From the NCBI GenBank assembly GCA_045598025.1, contig JAZLLH010000040.1, positions 1 through 38,650 on the forward strand: a stretch of 38,650 bases of DNA, in the 5' to 3' direction. Both the position numbers and the translations under genes were made by a program. Shown piece after piece: positions 24,225 through 33,691 of the stretch; within the stretch, counting starts at the first letter, position 1, and every line of letters begins with the position of its first letter. Below the pieces are notes generated by a model that had not been told where the DNA came from, ran no database searches, and saw only the letters and a program-made list of their open reading frames with translations. This stretch comes from UBA1195 sp045598025 (GTDB lineage: Bacteria > Bacteroidota > Bacteroidia > Bacteroidales > WCHB1-69).

Positions 24225-27200
24225 ATGAACGGTAATCGAAAAAAAAGCATCTTCTTTTTTTGCTACGCTCTTGTTGCGACAGCCATCGTAGTATCCCTGT
24301 CGTCCGTCAATACGAAGCGGACCCGGACTGACTATTTACATTCGCTTTTACAGCAACGTTTTACCGAGAAAGAATCCGAATTGGAACAGCATGCGGACAG
24401 TGTGCTGGCCTTACCGGATTTGGGAATTCCGGCATTGTCAGCTTATGTCAGCCGCCATCATTTGTCGGATGGGGAATTTGTGTTCTATGCGTACGAGGAT
24501 GACCACCTGAAATCCTGGTCATCCAATCGTATTTCTCTACCTACCGATCTGGATGCCCGGACGAATTCGCTGGAAAAATTCCAAAGGATAGATGAGAATT
24601 CGGTGTACGTGTATCAGAAAAAACTGGGCACCCGCAAGGTGTTTGCCATCTATATGCTGGAAACCAATTTCGGTTCTTCTTTTTTTGACATAGGTATTTT
24701 CCTTCCCCGGTCCACCTCAGACATGCTGCATGTGGTCGAAGCGGAGGGAGAGGATAAAAACGTGATTTACGACCGCCGGCATCATCCCGTATTTTCCTTG
24801 GAAATCGGGCAGATCCGTGAGTCTGACACCATGGCTGCTCTGGAAGAATTGTTGTGGCTTGGAGCTTTTACCTTCCTGTTCTGCGCATTGACCTTTCTGC
24901 TGTTCTCTTTTGAATTTTTTCAAAAACACTCATATGTTGCTGATATACTGATAGGAATATTTGTTATAGCAACGACAACTCTGTCCATTGTCCTGCGTTA
25001 TCCTTTGTCAATGCATACTTCCTATCTGTTTTCTCCGACCTATTATTCGTTCTTTTTCCCTTCTTTGGGCGATTTCCTGGCTGCGATGTATAGCATGATG
25101 CTGATATGTATAGAATTGTATCACAAGCCGCTGAAAGTGGTCGATTATACGAAGGGCGGACGCTTGAAGGCCTTTTTTCACCTGTGTCTGGCCGATGTGT
25201 TTTTCCTGTTCGTATTCGTGATGTTTTACAACGTAGCCTTGAACACGTCGAGCGTTGCTTTGCCGGCCCTTCCTCTCCGCACACCGGAAGGGGAGAGCAC
25301 GCTGATGCTCAAATTCGTATTTTCCATCGCCCTGACTTGCGGAATTCTTTCTGTACATATGATTTTCAACCATGTGTATCTGACGTCCCGCTTGTGTTTC
25401 CATTCGTTCCGGGAATGGTTCCGTTCGGCTGGCGGATCTGCCTTGTTGAGTGGAGCTCTGTTCGGAATATGCGGACTGTTTCTGTTCCGTCCGGATTACA
25501 GCCGTCCCTTCATCGCCACGATGATTATTTTTTATGTACTTGTTCTGTTGACCTCCGTGTATGTATACAAGTCCGGGAAAAACAAGTTCAATTACTATTT
25601 CATGGTCTGCTGTCTGTTCACCACCTTTCTGTTGTCCTTTGTCATGGGAGATGCCAACGAGCGCCGTTTGCAGTCGTCCAAGGAATCCTTTGCCCAATCG
25701 TTGAAAAACAGAAACAATCCTGTTCTGCTGTACCAGCTTAGGGATATGGCGCAGCAGTTGAGGTCGGATGCGGATTTCCGGAAACTGATGCAGGACAGTA
25801 CTATAACCAACCAATCCGTAACTTCGTATCTGCAGGAACAGTATCTGCAGAATCTGGGAAATTACAGGAAAAAACTTTCCGTCGGGAAGGGCAATCTGCA
25901 GGAACAGCAGGATATGTCTGCCTACCGGCAGTCGTTTGCCTCCTCGGTTCCGGACTCCATCTGTCCTGACATCTGTATTTTTCCGGATATGTCGGGCCGG
26001 CAAGGGACAAGGCAATCCCATATCCTGATGTTTTCGTCCTTCCCCATTCCGGGACCGGATACTTTCTATGTGGCTCTGGATGTGGAGATAGGTTCGGACT
26101 ATTTCAAACCGGCATATCTGCTCAACCGTTCCGAGCATCGTCTGGAAAAAGAAATCATGACGCTCTCCTGTGCAGAATACGAAAACGGAAAGATGACTTT
26201 CTGTCGGGACATGCGTGGCCTGTTCAAACGGAATGTTTCCGATTATGGCTTGGATACCCTGTACAACGGTCAGAATTTCCATTTCGGAAGCAGCGAATAT
26301 TCCGTCTATGCTCTGAATGCGGACAAATGGCTGCTGATAGCCACACCGCAGAATTTTATCCGTCGCAACCTGTCCACCTATGCCTATCTGTTTATCTTCG
26401 TCATTCTGTTCGGCTATTTTCTGCGTCTGTTGCTGGATTTTCCTTTTCGCCGGCAGATGTTTAATTTCCAACGGGGTCTGACTTTGCTGCAAACGGTCAG
26501 TATCCTGGTGTTTTCTCTGGTCAGTTCTTTCCTCTTCGTCCATTTCATAGGTCAATTCAACAAAAACGAATTGTTCCAGAGTACCATGAATCGCATGGAT
26601 ATGCTGATCAGTACCATAGACGTCAGGGACCTGTCCGTGGATTCCTCCGATGTGCAGGCCTTGAAAAACCGCATATATCCGGCTCTGAACCGTTTCCCCA
26701 AAGAATATGTGGAGAATGTGAACGTGTATTCAACGAGTGGGGATGCCGTCAATTATCTGGACAAGAATCTTCCGATTCCTCAGAGTCAGTACCGTCTGAA
26801 TCCCCAGGTGATAGAGGGAATAGTGTATCGCAGCCAGACTTTCTACATAGACGAACTGCCGATGTCCCTTCGCAAAGATGCTTTTATCCTGTACAAACCG
26901 CTTTGCAACCGCCAGGGAGATGTGGTGGCCTATTTCAGTTTTCCCAGCCGTCAGAACGGAGGCAACCGGGAGCGTCTGTATTTTTCCTTTATTCCTACCT
27001 TTTTGGGGGTGTATCTTTTCCTGACGGTACTGATGATGCTTTTGGGTTTCTTTTTCTCCCGTTATTTCACTTCCTCTCTGACGAATATAGCCAACCGTCT
27101 GTCCAAGGTGAGCCTGCATGCCCAGAACCAGAAACTGTCTTGGAAGCATGACGACGAAATCGGAGTACTGGTCAATGACTACAACCGTCTGGTGGATGAT

Positions 27201-27944
27201 TTGGAAAATTCGGCCATGCTGTTGGCTCGTTCCGAAAGGGAATCCGCCTGGAAGGAGTTGGCACAGCAAGTAGCGCATGAAATCAAAAATCCTCTCACTC
27301 CGATGAAATTGAGAACACAGCACTTGGCTTCCAAAGTGGCACAGGGTGAAGTTACGGATGATTATCTGCTCAAATATACGCACATGATGAGCAATCAGAT
27401 TGATGTGCTTACGGAAATAGCCTCCTCTTTTTCCTCTTTGGCCAAAATCCACAAAGGGGAAGGCCGGGAGGAAGATCTGATAGAAATTGCCAACTGTGCG
27501 CTTGGAATGTATGAAAATTCGGAGGATTATACTTTCAGCCTGGTCCAGGATACGGTAGATGGAAAAGCTTCCGTATTCGTGGACAGACAGCAAATGTTGA
27601 GAGTGTATAACAACTTGATAAAAAATGCCATACAGGCGAAGCGGGAAAATGCTCCGCAAAGGGTAGAGGTCAAGATTTCCGAGGCGGATGCAACTGCCTG
27701 GAAAGTGGAGGTGACAGATCAGGGAAAGGGCATGGACGAGGAGGCTCGAAAAAATGCCTTTGTACCTCATTTTACGACCAAATTCTCGGGCACCGGCCTG
27801 GGACTGGCCATCGTCCGTAATATTCTGTCAGACTGGGGAGGCAGTATCGGTTTCGAATCGGAAGAAGGGAAATGGACCCGTTTCACCTTTGTTCTGCCCA
27901 AATATTTTCCTGAAACTTCTCTTGGAAAGAAAAGGGAAAATTGA
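24225..27944 (+). CDS. Very large NtrY-like membrane sensor histidine kinase
   Basis: A 1239-residue sensor. One N-terminal transmembrane helix (8-27), an extracytoplasmic region to about 200, a block of about eight helices (205-475), a second extracytoplasmic region (475-710), two helices (about 714-780), a third extracytoplasmic region to 915, then a helix at about 918-945, HAMP (950-1005), a HisKA motif QVAHEIKNPLTPMK with His1018, and a HATPase with NLIKNAIQAK (N box), DQGKGM (G1) and GTGLGLAIV (G2, about 1189). The H-box and G2 wording matches NtrY-type kinases. I chose the ATG at 24225, after the holA stop; the longer frame overlaps holA. No response regulator or NtrX is adjacent, so the partner is elsewhere. 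Confidence 0.88.
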   Translation: MNGNRKKSIFFFCYALVATAIVVSLSSVNTKRTRTDYLHSLLQQRFTEKESELEQHADSVLALPDLGIPALSAYVSRHHLSDGEFVFYAYEDDHLKSWSSNRISLPTDLDARTNSLEKFQRIDENSVYVYQKKLGTRKVFAIYMLETNFGSSFFDIGIFLPRSTSDMLHVVEAEGEDKNVIYDRRHHPVFSLEIGQIRESDTMAALEELLWLGAFTFLFCALTFLLFSFEFFQKHSYVADILIGIFVIATTTLSIVLRYPLSMHTSYLFSPTYYSFFFPSLGDFLAAMYSMMLICIELYHKPLKVVDYTKGGRLKAFFHLCLADVFFLFVFVMFYNVALNTSSVALPALPLRTPEGESTLMLKFVFSIALTCGILSVHMIFNHVYLTSRLCFHSFREWFRSAGGSALLSGALFGICGLFLFRPDYSRPFIATMIIFYVLVLLTSVYVYKSGKNKFNYYFMVCCLFTTFLLSFVMGDANERRLQSSKESFAQSLKNRNNPVLLYQLRDMAQQLRSDADFRKLMQDSTITNQSVTSYLQEQYLQNLGNYRKKLSVGKGNLQEQQDMSAYRQSFASSVPDSICPDICIFPDMSGRQGTRQSHILMFSSFPIPGPDTFYVALDVEIGSDYFKPAYLLNRSEHRLEKEIMTLSCAEYENGKMTFCRDMRGLFKRNVSDYGLDTLYNGQNFHFGSSEYSVYALNADKWLLIATPQNFIRRNLSTYAYLFIFVILFGYFLRLLLDFPFRRQMFNFQRGLTLLQTVSILVFSLVSSFLFVHFIGQFNKNELFQSTMNRMDMLISTIDVRDLSVDSSDVQALKNRIYPALNRFPKEYVENVNVYSTSGDAVNYLDKNLPIPQSQYRLNPQVIEGIVYRSQTFYIDELPMSLRKDAFILYKPLCNRQGDVVAYFSFPSRQNGGNRERLYFSFIPTFLGVYLFLTVLMMLLGFFFSRYFTSSLTNIANRLSKVSLHAQNQKLSWKHDDEIGVLVNDYNRLVDDLENSAMLLARSERESAWKELAQQVAHEIKNPLTPMKLRTQHLASKVAQGEVTDDYLLKYTHMMSNQIDVLTEIASSFSSLAKIHKGEGREEDLIEIANCALGMYENSEDYTFSLVQDTVDGKASVFVDRQQMLRVYNNLIKNAIQAKRENAPQRVEVKISEADATAWKVEVTDQGKGMDEEARKNAFVPHFTTKFSGTGLGLAIVRNILSDWGGSIGFESEEGKWTRFTFVLPKYFPETSLGKKREN

Positions 27945-27946
27945 TT

Positions 27947-27954
27947 ATCTTTGC
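27947..27954 (+). promoter_or_regulatory. -7 promoter box for the phosphohexomutase-lpxD-mreCD operon
   Basis: TATCTTTG matches TAnnTTTG, with TTG at 27923-27925 as a -33 element (21-base gap), 16 bases before the first ATG. It starts 3 bases after the kinase stop. Confidence 0.65.
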
Positions 27955-27969
27955 ATTTGTTAACATAAA

Positions 27970-29721
27970 ATGGACTTACCCATGGAAAAAGCAGTTGAGG
28001 AAAGAGTAAATATTTGGCTGAACGGAGATTATGATGAATCAACAAAGGCCGAAGTGTGGAATATGCAGCGGCATCGTCCGGAAGAATTACAGGATGCCTT
28101 CTATAAAGACCTGGAATTCGGAACCGGAGGCATGCGCGGTATCATGGGCGTGGGCACCAACCGTATGAACAAATACACGGTGGCCATGGCTACCCAGGGT
28201 CTCGCCAACTATGTGCTCCGTATGGTGACGGACCACCAGCCGAAGATGTCGGTGGCCTATGATTCCAGAAACAACAGCAAGGAGTTTTCGGAAATCGTGG
28301 CCGATGTGTTGTCTGCCAACGGCATACAGGTTTATCTGTTCGACCGTATCACTCCTACACCGGAACTTTCGTTCAGTATCCGTCTGTTGCATTGCGACAG
28401 CGGAATCATGATCACGGCTTCCCACAATCCCAAGGAGTACAATGGCTACAAGGCCTATTGGAATGACGGAGGTCAACTGGTTCCTCCCCATGATGAAAAT
28501 GTGATAGCCGAAGTACGCAAAATTACAAAGATGTCGGAAGTGAAGTCCGAACGCCGTCCGGAATTGGTTTCCTATATTGGAGAAGAAGTGCATCTTCCGT
28601 ATCTGGAACGCATCAAGGCTTTGAGCATACATCCGGAGTGTATCCGTCAGCAACGCGATATGAAGATTGTTTACACTCCTCTGCACGGAACCGGTGTGTA
28701 CATGGTGCCCCGTTCATTGGAGAATTTCGGCTTTGAAGGAGTTTCTCTTGTGAAGGCTCAGGCGGTGCCCGACGGAAATTTCAGTACAGTGGTTTCTCCC
28801 AATCCGGAAGAGACCACGGCCATGCGTATGGCTCTTGACCAGGCCAAAGAAATGGATGCCGATGTGGTGCTGGCTACCGATCCGGATGCTGACCGTATAG
28901 GAGTGGCAGTCAACAAGGGCAATGGCGAGTTTGAACTGTTGAACGGCAATATGACACTCAGCCTGCTGATATATTACCTGCTTAAGGAATGGAAAAGCAG
29001 CGGCCGTCTCAACGGGCGTCAGTATGTAGTGAAAACGGTGGTTACTACCGAACTGATCCGTGACATGGCTGAAAAAGAAGGTGTAGCCTGCTATGACGTA
29101 CTGACCGGATTCAAGTATATAGCCGAAAAAATCAAGGAACACGAAGCCGACGGGGAATTCATTGCCGGAGGAGAGGAAAGTTTCGGATGTCTGGCGGGCG
29201 ATTTTGTCCGGGACAAGGATTCCGTGATATCCTGCTCTCTGTTTGCCGAACTGACGGCTTGGGCCAAATGCCGTGGCCGTTCCTTGTATGAGGTGCTGCA
29301 GGATTTGTATCTGGAATACGGATATTACAGGGAACGTCTGTTGTCCATCACCCGCAAGGGACAGTCCGGAGCCGCCGAAATCAAGCAGATGATGGAAAAT
29401 TATCGCCACCATCCGATGTCTCATATTCACGGCATAGAGGTCGTTCGCATTGATGACATATTGCGGCTTCAGACCTTGGATTGCCGTAGCGGGAAAACCA
29501 CTCCCATTACCCATCTTCCTTCTTCGGATGTGTTGCAATATTATCTGGCAGATGGCAGCAAGGTCACCATGCGTCCTTCCGGAACCGAACCGAAAATCAA
29601 ATTCTATTTCAGTGTGAAAGAGCCTTTGGACACCCGGGATGCCTATGAAGCAGCCCGTATGCGTGCAGAGGCCAAAATAGACGGCATTATTGCCGATATG
29701 CATTTAAATAAGCAGTCATGA
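27970..29721 (+). CDS. Phosphoglucomutase/phosphomannomutase
   Basis: A 583-residue alpha-D-phosphohexomutase that interconverts hexose 1- and 6-phosphates for glycan and LPS precursor supply. The phosphoserine loop is TASHNPKEYNGYK with Ser151, the Mg2+ loop is DPDADR at 304-309, the sugar-binding GGEESFG lies near residue 400, and the phosphate-binding RPSGTEPKIKFY lies near the C-terminus. The start at 27970 is used, although MEKAVEE 12 bases later is also possible. The stop overlaps the lpxD ATG by 4 bases. Substrate preference between glucose and mannose cannot be decided. Confidence 0.94.
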   Translation: MDLPMEKAVEERVNIWLNGDYDESTKAEVWNMQRHRPEELQDAFYKDLEFGTGGMRGIMGVGTNRMNKYTVAMATQGLANYVLRMVTDHQPKMSVAYDSRNNSKEFSEIVADVLSANGIQVYLFDRITPTPELSFSIRLLHCDSGIMITASHNPKEYNGYKAYWNDGGQLVPPHDENVIAEVRKITKMSEVKSERRPELVSYIGEEVHLPYLERIKALSIHPECIRQQRDMKIVYTPLHGTGVYMVPRSLENFGFEGVSLVKAQAVPDGNFSTVVSPNPEETTAMRMALDQAKEMDADVVLATDPDADRIGVAVNKGNGEFELLNGNMTLSLLIYYLLKEWKSSGRLNGRQYVVKTVVTTELIRDMAEKEGVACYDVLTGFKYIAEKIKEHEADGEFIAGGEESFGCLAGDFVRDKDSVISCSLFAELTAWAKCRGRSLYEVLQDLYLEYGYYRERLLSITRKGQSGAAEIKQMMENYRHHPMSHIHGIEVVRIDDILRLQTLDCRSGKTTPITHLPSSDVLQYYLADGSKVTMRPSGTEPKIKFYFSVKEPLDTRDAYEAARMRAEAKIDGIIADMHLNKQS

Positions 29722-30770
29722 AATTTACAGTACAACAGATAGCCGATCAGATCGGTGCCCGTGTGGAGGGAAACCCTCAGGCGGTTATTTCCAGGTTTTC
29801 CAAAATTGATGCGGGAGAAGAGGAAGGACTTTCCTTTCTGGCAAATCCGAAATATACTCATTATATCTATACCACACTGGCCACAGCGGTACTGGTAGGA
29901 GAGGATTTCAAGCCGGACAAGGAGTTGTCCTGTACGCTGATCCGTGTAAAGGATCCTTATTTGGCCTTTGCTCAGCTGATGACATTTTATCAGGAGCAGC
30001 AGCGCAAAACCGGCATTTCCCAGTTTGCATCCATTGCATCTTCTGCCGTGATAGGGAAAAACGTGTATATAGGAGATTTCGTTTCCATCAGCGAGGGTGT
30101 CGTCATTGGAGACAATGTGCAGATTTATCCGCATACCTATATCGGAGACAATGTGCAGATAGGTCATGACACTGTACTGCATTCCGGAGTCAAAATCTAT
30201 CATTCCTGCATTATCGGGAACTATTGTACCTTCCATTCGGGAGTCATTATCGGAGCTGATGGCTTCGGTTTTGCTCCACAGGAGGACAATCAGTACATGA
30301 AAATTCCGCAATTGGGAAATGTGGTGGTGGAAGATCACGTGGACATCGGAGCCAATACCTGTATTGATCGCTCAACATTGGGTTCCACGCTGATTCACAA
30401 AGGAGTCAAATTATGCAATTTTATCCAGGTTGCCCATAATTGCGAAATTGGTGAAAATACGGTGATGGCGGCCATGTGCGGTATTTCCGGCTCAACCAAA
30501 ATAGGTAAAAACTGCATTTTCGGCGGACAGGTGGGTGTAAATTGGCATTTGAACATCGGAGACAATGTACAGGTTGGGGCCAAAAGTGCCGTAACCAAGA
30601 GTTTCAAGAGCAACAGCCGGGTATTGGGCATTCCTGCATTCAATGCGGAAGACTGCATCAAGTCCTTTGCCATTACCCAGAATCTGCCACAGTTGTATAA
30701 GCGTCTGCAGGAACTGGAAGAGAAGGTGGAGGCCTTGGAGAAGGAAAAAAGAACAGCTTCTGCCGAATGA
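29718..30770 (+). CDS. lpxD: UDP-3-O-acylglucosamine N-acyltransferase
   Basis: A 350-residue enzyme that adds the N-linked hydroxyacyl chain to UDP-3-O-acylglucosamine in lipid A synthesis. A short N-terminal uridine-binding domain (1-100) is followed by a left-handed beta helix with many hexapeptide repeats (IGDNVQIYPHTYIGDNVQIG and so on), HSGVIIGADGFGFAPQ, and QVAHNCEIGE containing the likely catalytic His240. A short coiled-coil tail (LQELEEKVEALEKEKR) ends the protein. It is coupled to both neighbours by ATGA overlaps. Confidence 0.95.
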   Translation: MKFTVQQIADQIGARVEGNPQAVISRFSKIDAGEEEGLSFLANPKYTHYIYTTLATAVLVGEDFKPDKELSCTLIRVKDPYLAFAQLMTFYQEQQRKTGISQFASIASSAVIGKNVYIGDFVSISEGVVIGDNVQIYPHTYIGDNVQIGHDTVLHSGVKIYHSCIIGNYCTFHSGVIIGADGFGFAPQEDNQYMKIPQLGNVVVEDHVDIGANTCIDRSTLGSTLIHKGVKLCNFIQVAHNCEIGENTVMAAMCGISGSTKIGKNCIFGGQVGVNWHLNIGDNVQVGAKSAVTKSFKSNSRVLGIPAFNAEDCIKSFAITQNLPQLYKRLQELEEKVEALEKEKRTASAE

Positions 30771-31591
30771 AGAATCTGATTGAGTTTGTCCGCCGCTACG
30801 CGCACGTTTTTTTGTTTGTTGTGCTGGAAATCATTGCATTGGTTTCCGTCGTTTCGTCTACCGACTACAAGCAGTGGAAATGGAATGCTTTTTCGATGGA
30901 AGCAGCCGGACCTTTGATGAAACAACAGAGCAAGGTGCGGATGTACCTTCATTTGAGAAAGGTGAATACCGATTTGCAGGAAGCCAACCGCTTCCTTTTG
31001 CGTCAGGCGTATAATCTGGATGCATCCAAACGGACACAGACGGATGTGTATATTGACAGTCTGAACGAGCCTGTTTTCGAATATACGATAGCCAATGTAT
31101 TGGATAACAGCACCAATCTTCCGGACAACTACCTGATTCTCGATAAGGGTTCCAATGATGGAATACGTCCCGGTTTGGGAGTGCTTTGCGAGCAGGGCGT
31201 TGTCGGTATTGTCAAAGATGTGTCCCCGCATTTCAGCATAGTGATGTCTCTTTTGCATTCCAAATTCAATCTGAGCGTCATCAGCGGGGAAGTAGTGACC
31301 GGAGTGCTGTATTGGCCTGGAAAGGATTATCGTAAAGCATCCGTGCGCAATGTTTCCTCCTTGGATAATGTCAAGGTGGGTGATACCCTTTGGACTCATC
31401 ACTCCCTTATTTTTCCTTCCGGTTATCCGGTGGGTCGTGTTTCCAAGGTGAAGACGGAAGTAGAGGACGGGTTCTATGCTCTGCAGGTCCGTTTGTCAGC
31501 CCCGTACGACCGGCTTGTCAGCGTGTGGGTAGTGAAAAATAATTTTTACGAAGAACTTAGCAATCTGAAAGACAGTCTGAATTTCGAATGA
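30767..31591 (+). CDS. mreC: Rod shape-determining protein MreC
   Basis: A 274-residue bitopic protein: a transmembrane helix at about 12-32 (VFLFVVLEIIALVSVVSS), a helical coiled-coil segment (50-85), then the beta-barrel periplasmic domain with NYLILDKGSNDGIRPGLGVL, GVVGIVKDVSPHFSIVMSL and YPVGRVSKV. It organises the elongation machinery. It overlaps lpxD and mreD by 4 bases on each side. mreB is not in the window. Confidence 0.93.
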   Translation: MKNLIEFVRRYAHVFLFVVLEIIALVSVVSSTDYKQWKWNAFSMEAAGPLMKQQSKVRMYLHLRKVNTDLQEANRFLLRQAYNLDASKRTQTDVYIDSLNEPVFEYTIANVLDNSTNLPDNYLILDKGSNDGIRPGLGVLCEQGVVGIVKDVSPHFSIVMSLLHSKFNLSVISGEVVTGVLYWPGKDYRKASVRNVSSLDNVKVGDTLWTHHSLIFPSGYPVGRVSKVKTEVEDGFYALQVRLSAPYDRLVSVWVVKNNFYEELSNLKDSLNFE

Positions 31592-32106
31592 AAAATAAAA
31601 TAGAGTGGAAATATGTTTGGCAGTTCTTCCTTTTTTGGGCACTGCAGGTGTTTTTGGTAAACTACGTATCCATATGGGGTTTCCTGACTCCTATGTTGTA
31701 CCTTTTGTTTATTCTTTCCCTGCCTTTCCAAACTCCCCGTTGGCTCGTGGTCCTGTCTGGCTTTCTGTTGGGATTCGGTGTGGATTGTTTTTCCGGAATG
31801 ATGGGAGTGCATGCCGCGGCTACCACTCTGGTGGCCTTTGCCCGTCCGCTGCTGATGCAATTGGTACCGCATGCTCCTATAGAAGAACATATGCGGCCTG
31901 TTTTACCTGATATGCATTTGGGATGGTATGCCGGCTATGCCATGCTGATGAGTTTCATTCATCAGTTTTTCGTATTCTTTTTGGATGCGTTCAGTCTGGC
32001 CAATTTCGGACATCTTTGTTGGATCAGTCTGGTCAACGCTTTCTTTACCACATTGGTGATGGTGTTGGTTCAATGTTTGTTTTACAGCAGTTCAAAACGT
32101 TATTGA
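31588..32106 (+). CDS. mreD: Rod shape-determining protein MreD
   Basis: A 172-residue inner-membrane protein with about five hydrophobic helices. Family features are FFLFWALQVFLVNYVSIWGF at the start and LLGFGVDCFSGMMGVHAAATTLVAFARP in the middle. It acts with MreC. Its stop shares one base with the next start (TGATG). Confidence 0.9.
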   Translation: MKNKIEWKYVWQFFLFWALQVFLVNYVSIWGFLTPMLYLLFILSLPFQTPRWLVVLSGFLLGFGVDCFSGMMGVHAAATTLVAFARPLLMQLVPHAPIEEHMRPVLPDMHLGWYAGYAMLMSFIHQFFVFFLDAFSLANFGHLCWISLVNAFFTTLVMVLVQCLFYSSSKRY

Positions 32107-32507
32107 TGAAAAAAATTCTTCTTTGTTCCGCTTTGTTGTGTCTGTTGTTTGCCTGTGATACTCCCAATGACGACATCCCGTACCGTAAGGTGGGTTTTAT
32201 GGTGAACATTGCTTCTACCAATTTGTCTTATGTGGGAGGCTATGAGTATTTTACAGGTGGAGTGAAAGGCATCGTCGTGTACCGTGGCGATATGAATACC
32301 TTTTATGCATATGACAGGGCGTGCCCACATGATTGGAGAGATGGGGGCCGTGTGGAGATGGTGGAAAGTTTTTACCTGTGCGACAGTCTCTGCGGTTCCA
32401 AATTCCTGATATTGGACGGCAGTCCGGTCAGTGGTCCGGCCGAAGCTCCCTTGCATCGTTACAATGCCGAACTTACGGATGATTTCACGCTGAGGGTGTA
32501 CAATTAG
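32106..32507 (+). CDS. Rieske-like lipoprotein with an incomplete ligand set
   Basis: A 133-residue lipoprotein with lipobox LLFAC (Cys17). The body follows the Rieske-domain plan: VVYRGDMNTFYAYDRACPHDW, then YLCDSLCGSKFLILDGSPVSGPAEAPLHRY. The first ligand pair Cys73-x-His75 is present, but the second loop reads C92-DSL-C96 with no histidine where Rieske proteins have CxxH, so a normal 2Fe-2S Rieske centre is doubtful. Related Bacteroidota proteins often keep the fold without the cluster. It is the last gene of the lpxD-mreCD operon and overlaps the oppositely oriented lnb gene by 4 bases at the 3' ends. Confidence 0.75.
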   Translation: MKKILLCSALLCLLFACDTPNDDIPYRKVGFMVNIASTNLSYVGGYEYFTGGVKGIVVYRGDMNTFYAYDRACPHDWRDGGRVEMVESFYLCDSLCGSKFLILDGSPVSGPAEAPLHRYNAELTDDFTLRVYN

Positions 32508-33670
32508 CAGGCGGTCCTGGTCGCGGCTGCGTTGTGAGAAACGCGCAGCATCAGTGTCAGCAGCAGGGGAAGTACCGCAGGATGCAGTATCTGTGGCCAG
32601 CGTAGGAAGTATAGTACCAGACATAAGGTACAGCAGACCGACAATACGGCGGGTACAATGTGTTTACGGCTGCTGAAACGAATCAGCAGGCAAATGAACA
32701 GCGGGTTGGCCCACAGCAGATTGAGATTCCATTGAGTACAATAATGCTCACTCAGAAACCACAGGAATACAATCAGTAAGGAAATCAGCGAGGTAACAGA
32801 AAACAGACCGATGTCAGCTATTTTTCCCACAAGGCTGTATTTTTTCTTCTTTATTTCGTAAATGCTTATTGCCAAAAAGAAAACCAGCAGCATCCATCCG
32901 GATGCAATCGGGGAAATGCTTTTGTGCAGAGGCTCCCTGGTCTCGGGTGCCAGCATTGTTTTTTCTTCGGCCAAGCGCTCGCTGCTTCCGACAAAACAGC
33001 AGCTGTCGGTCTGGTCTGACAGATGGAAGGGCAGAAACATATAGTGGTAAACGTCCAATGAACGGTCGCAGCGTGCTCCCAGCACCAGGTCAATACCCAG
33101 TCTCCACCATTCCAAATTGCCGCTCATGGCCGGCTGCAGCAATTGACGGTAACTTTTCGGATCTGTTTCCCAATCGTGCCGGTAGAAACTCCGTCCTTCC
33201 AGACAGGACTCTATTCTGTCTCTCACCCTGGTGGCGCAGTTGTCCAGAAAGAAATCGTACGGATAGTAGCGGTTCTCCGGTCTGTAGTTGGTATACAATC
33301 CATCCATCAGTTTTTGCAGTTCTGTCGGTGTCAGTTTCAGTTTCTGCTCGTATATGGCACGTCCTTCCGATTCGTACGAACGGATGAAATATTCAAATGA
33401 AGATATGGAAAGGCAGTAGTTCAATTGTCCCCGGCAGAATTTGTAATAAAAATGCGGAGTGTCGAAATCGAAGGTGCCGTAATTGAACACGCAGTCAAAA
33501 TCCTGTGCGGTATCGCAGATACGCAGGGCCGTGTGTCCAAAGGTGGTGTAGAAATCATTTCCGGGACCACAGGTAATCAGGCTGGCGAAGGCCTTGTCCG
33601 ACAGTATCTGAGAGTATATACCGCTCATGCCGGTCATCAGTATCAGGAAAAAAAAGTGTCTGAGTTTCAT
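32504..33670 (-). CDS. lnb: DUF4105/Lnb-type lipoprotein N-acyltransferase-like membrane protein
   Basis: A 388-residue protein with signal peptide MKLRHFFFLILMTGMSGIYSQ. The periplasmic DUF4105 domain (about 25-240) has TCGPGNDFYTTFGHTALRICD with His46 and PYDFFLDNCATRVRD with Cys145, the conserved Cys/His pair. Four or five transmembrane helices follow (about 255-385). DUF4105 proteins include Lnb, reported from Bacteroides as the enzyme that N-acylates lipoproteins in place of Lnt; I assign it by this architecture. It lies last in the five-gene minus-strand run, 21 bases after the SDR gene. Confidence 0.78.
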   Translation of the reverse strand: MKLRHFFFLILMTGMSGIYSQILSDKAFASLITCGPGNDFYTTFGHTALRICDTAQDFDCVFNYGTFDFDTPHFYYKFCRGQLNYCLSISSFEYFIRSYESEGRAIYEQKLKLTPTELQKLMDGLYTNYRPENRYYPYDFFLDNCATRVRDRIESCLEGRSFYRHDWETDPKSYRQLLQPAMSGNLEWWRLGIDLVLGARCDRSLDVYHYMFLPFHLSDQTDSCCFVGSSERLAEEKTMLAPETREPLHKSISPIASGWMLLVFFLAISIYEIKKKKYSLVGKIADIGLFSVTSLISLLIVFLWFLSEHYCTQWNLNLLWANPLFICLLIRFSSRKHIVPAVLSVCCTLCLVLYFLRWPQILHPAVLPLLLTLMLRVSHNAAATRTAC

Positions 33671-33691
33671 TGGGGTATATTATTTATTCCA

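Noticed and set aside
25008..26555. 515-codon open frame on the minus strand
   Set aside because: It lies wholly antisense to the histidine kinase, and its translation is low-complexity (Gln/Arg/His-rich) with no motif; it is a codon-bias shadow.
28714..29703. 329-codon minus-strand open frame
   Set aside because: It is antisense to the phosphohexomutase with its complete catalytic motifs.
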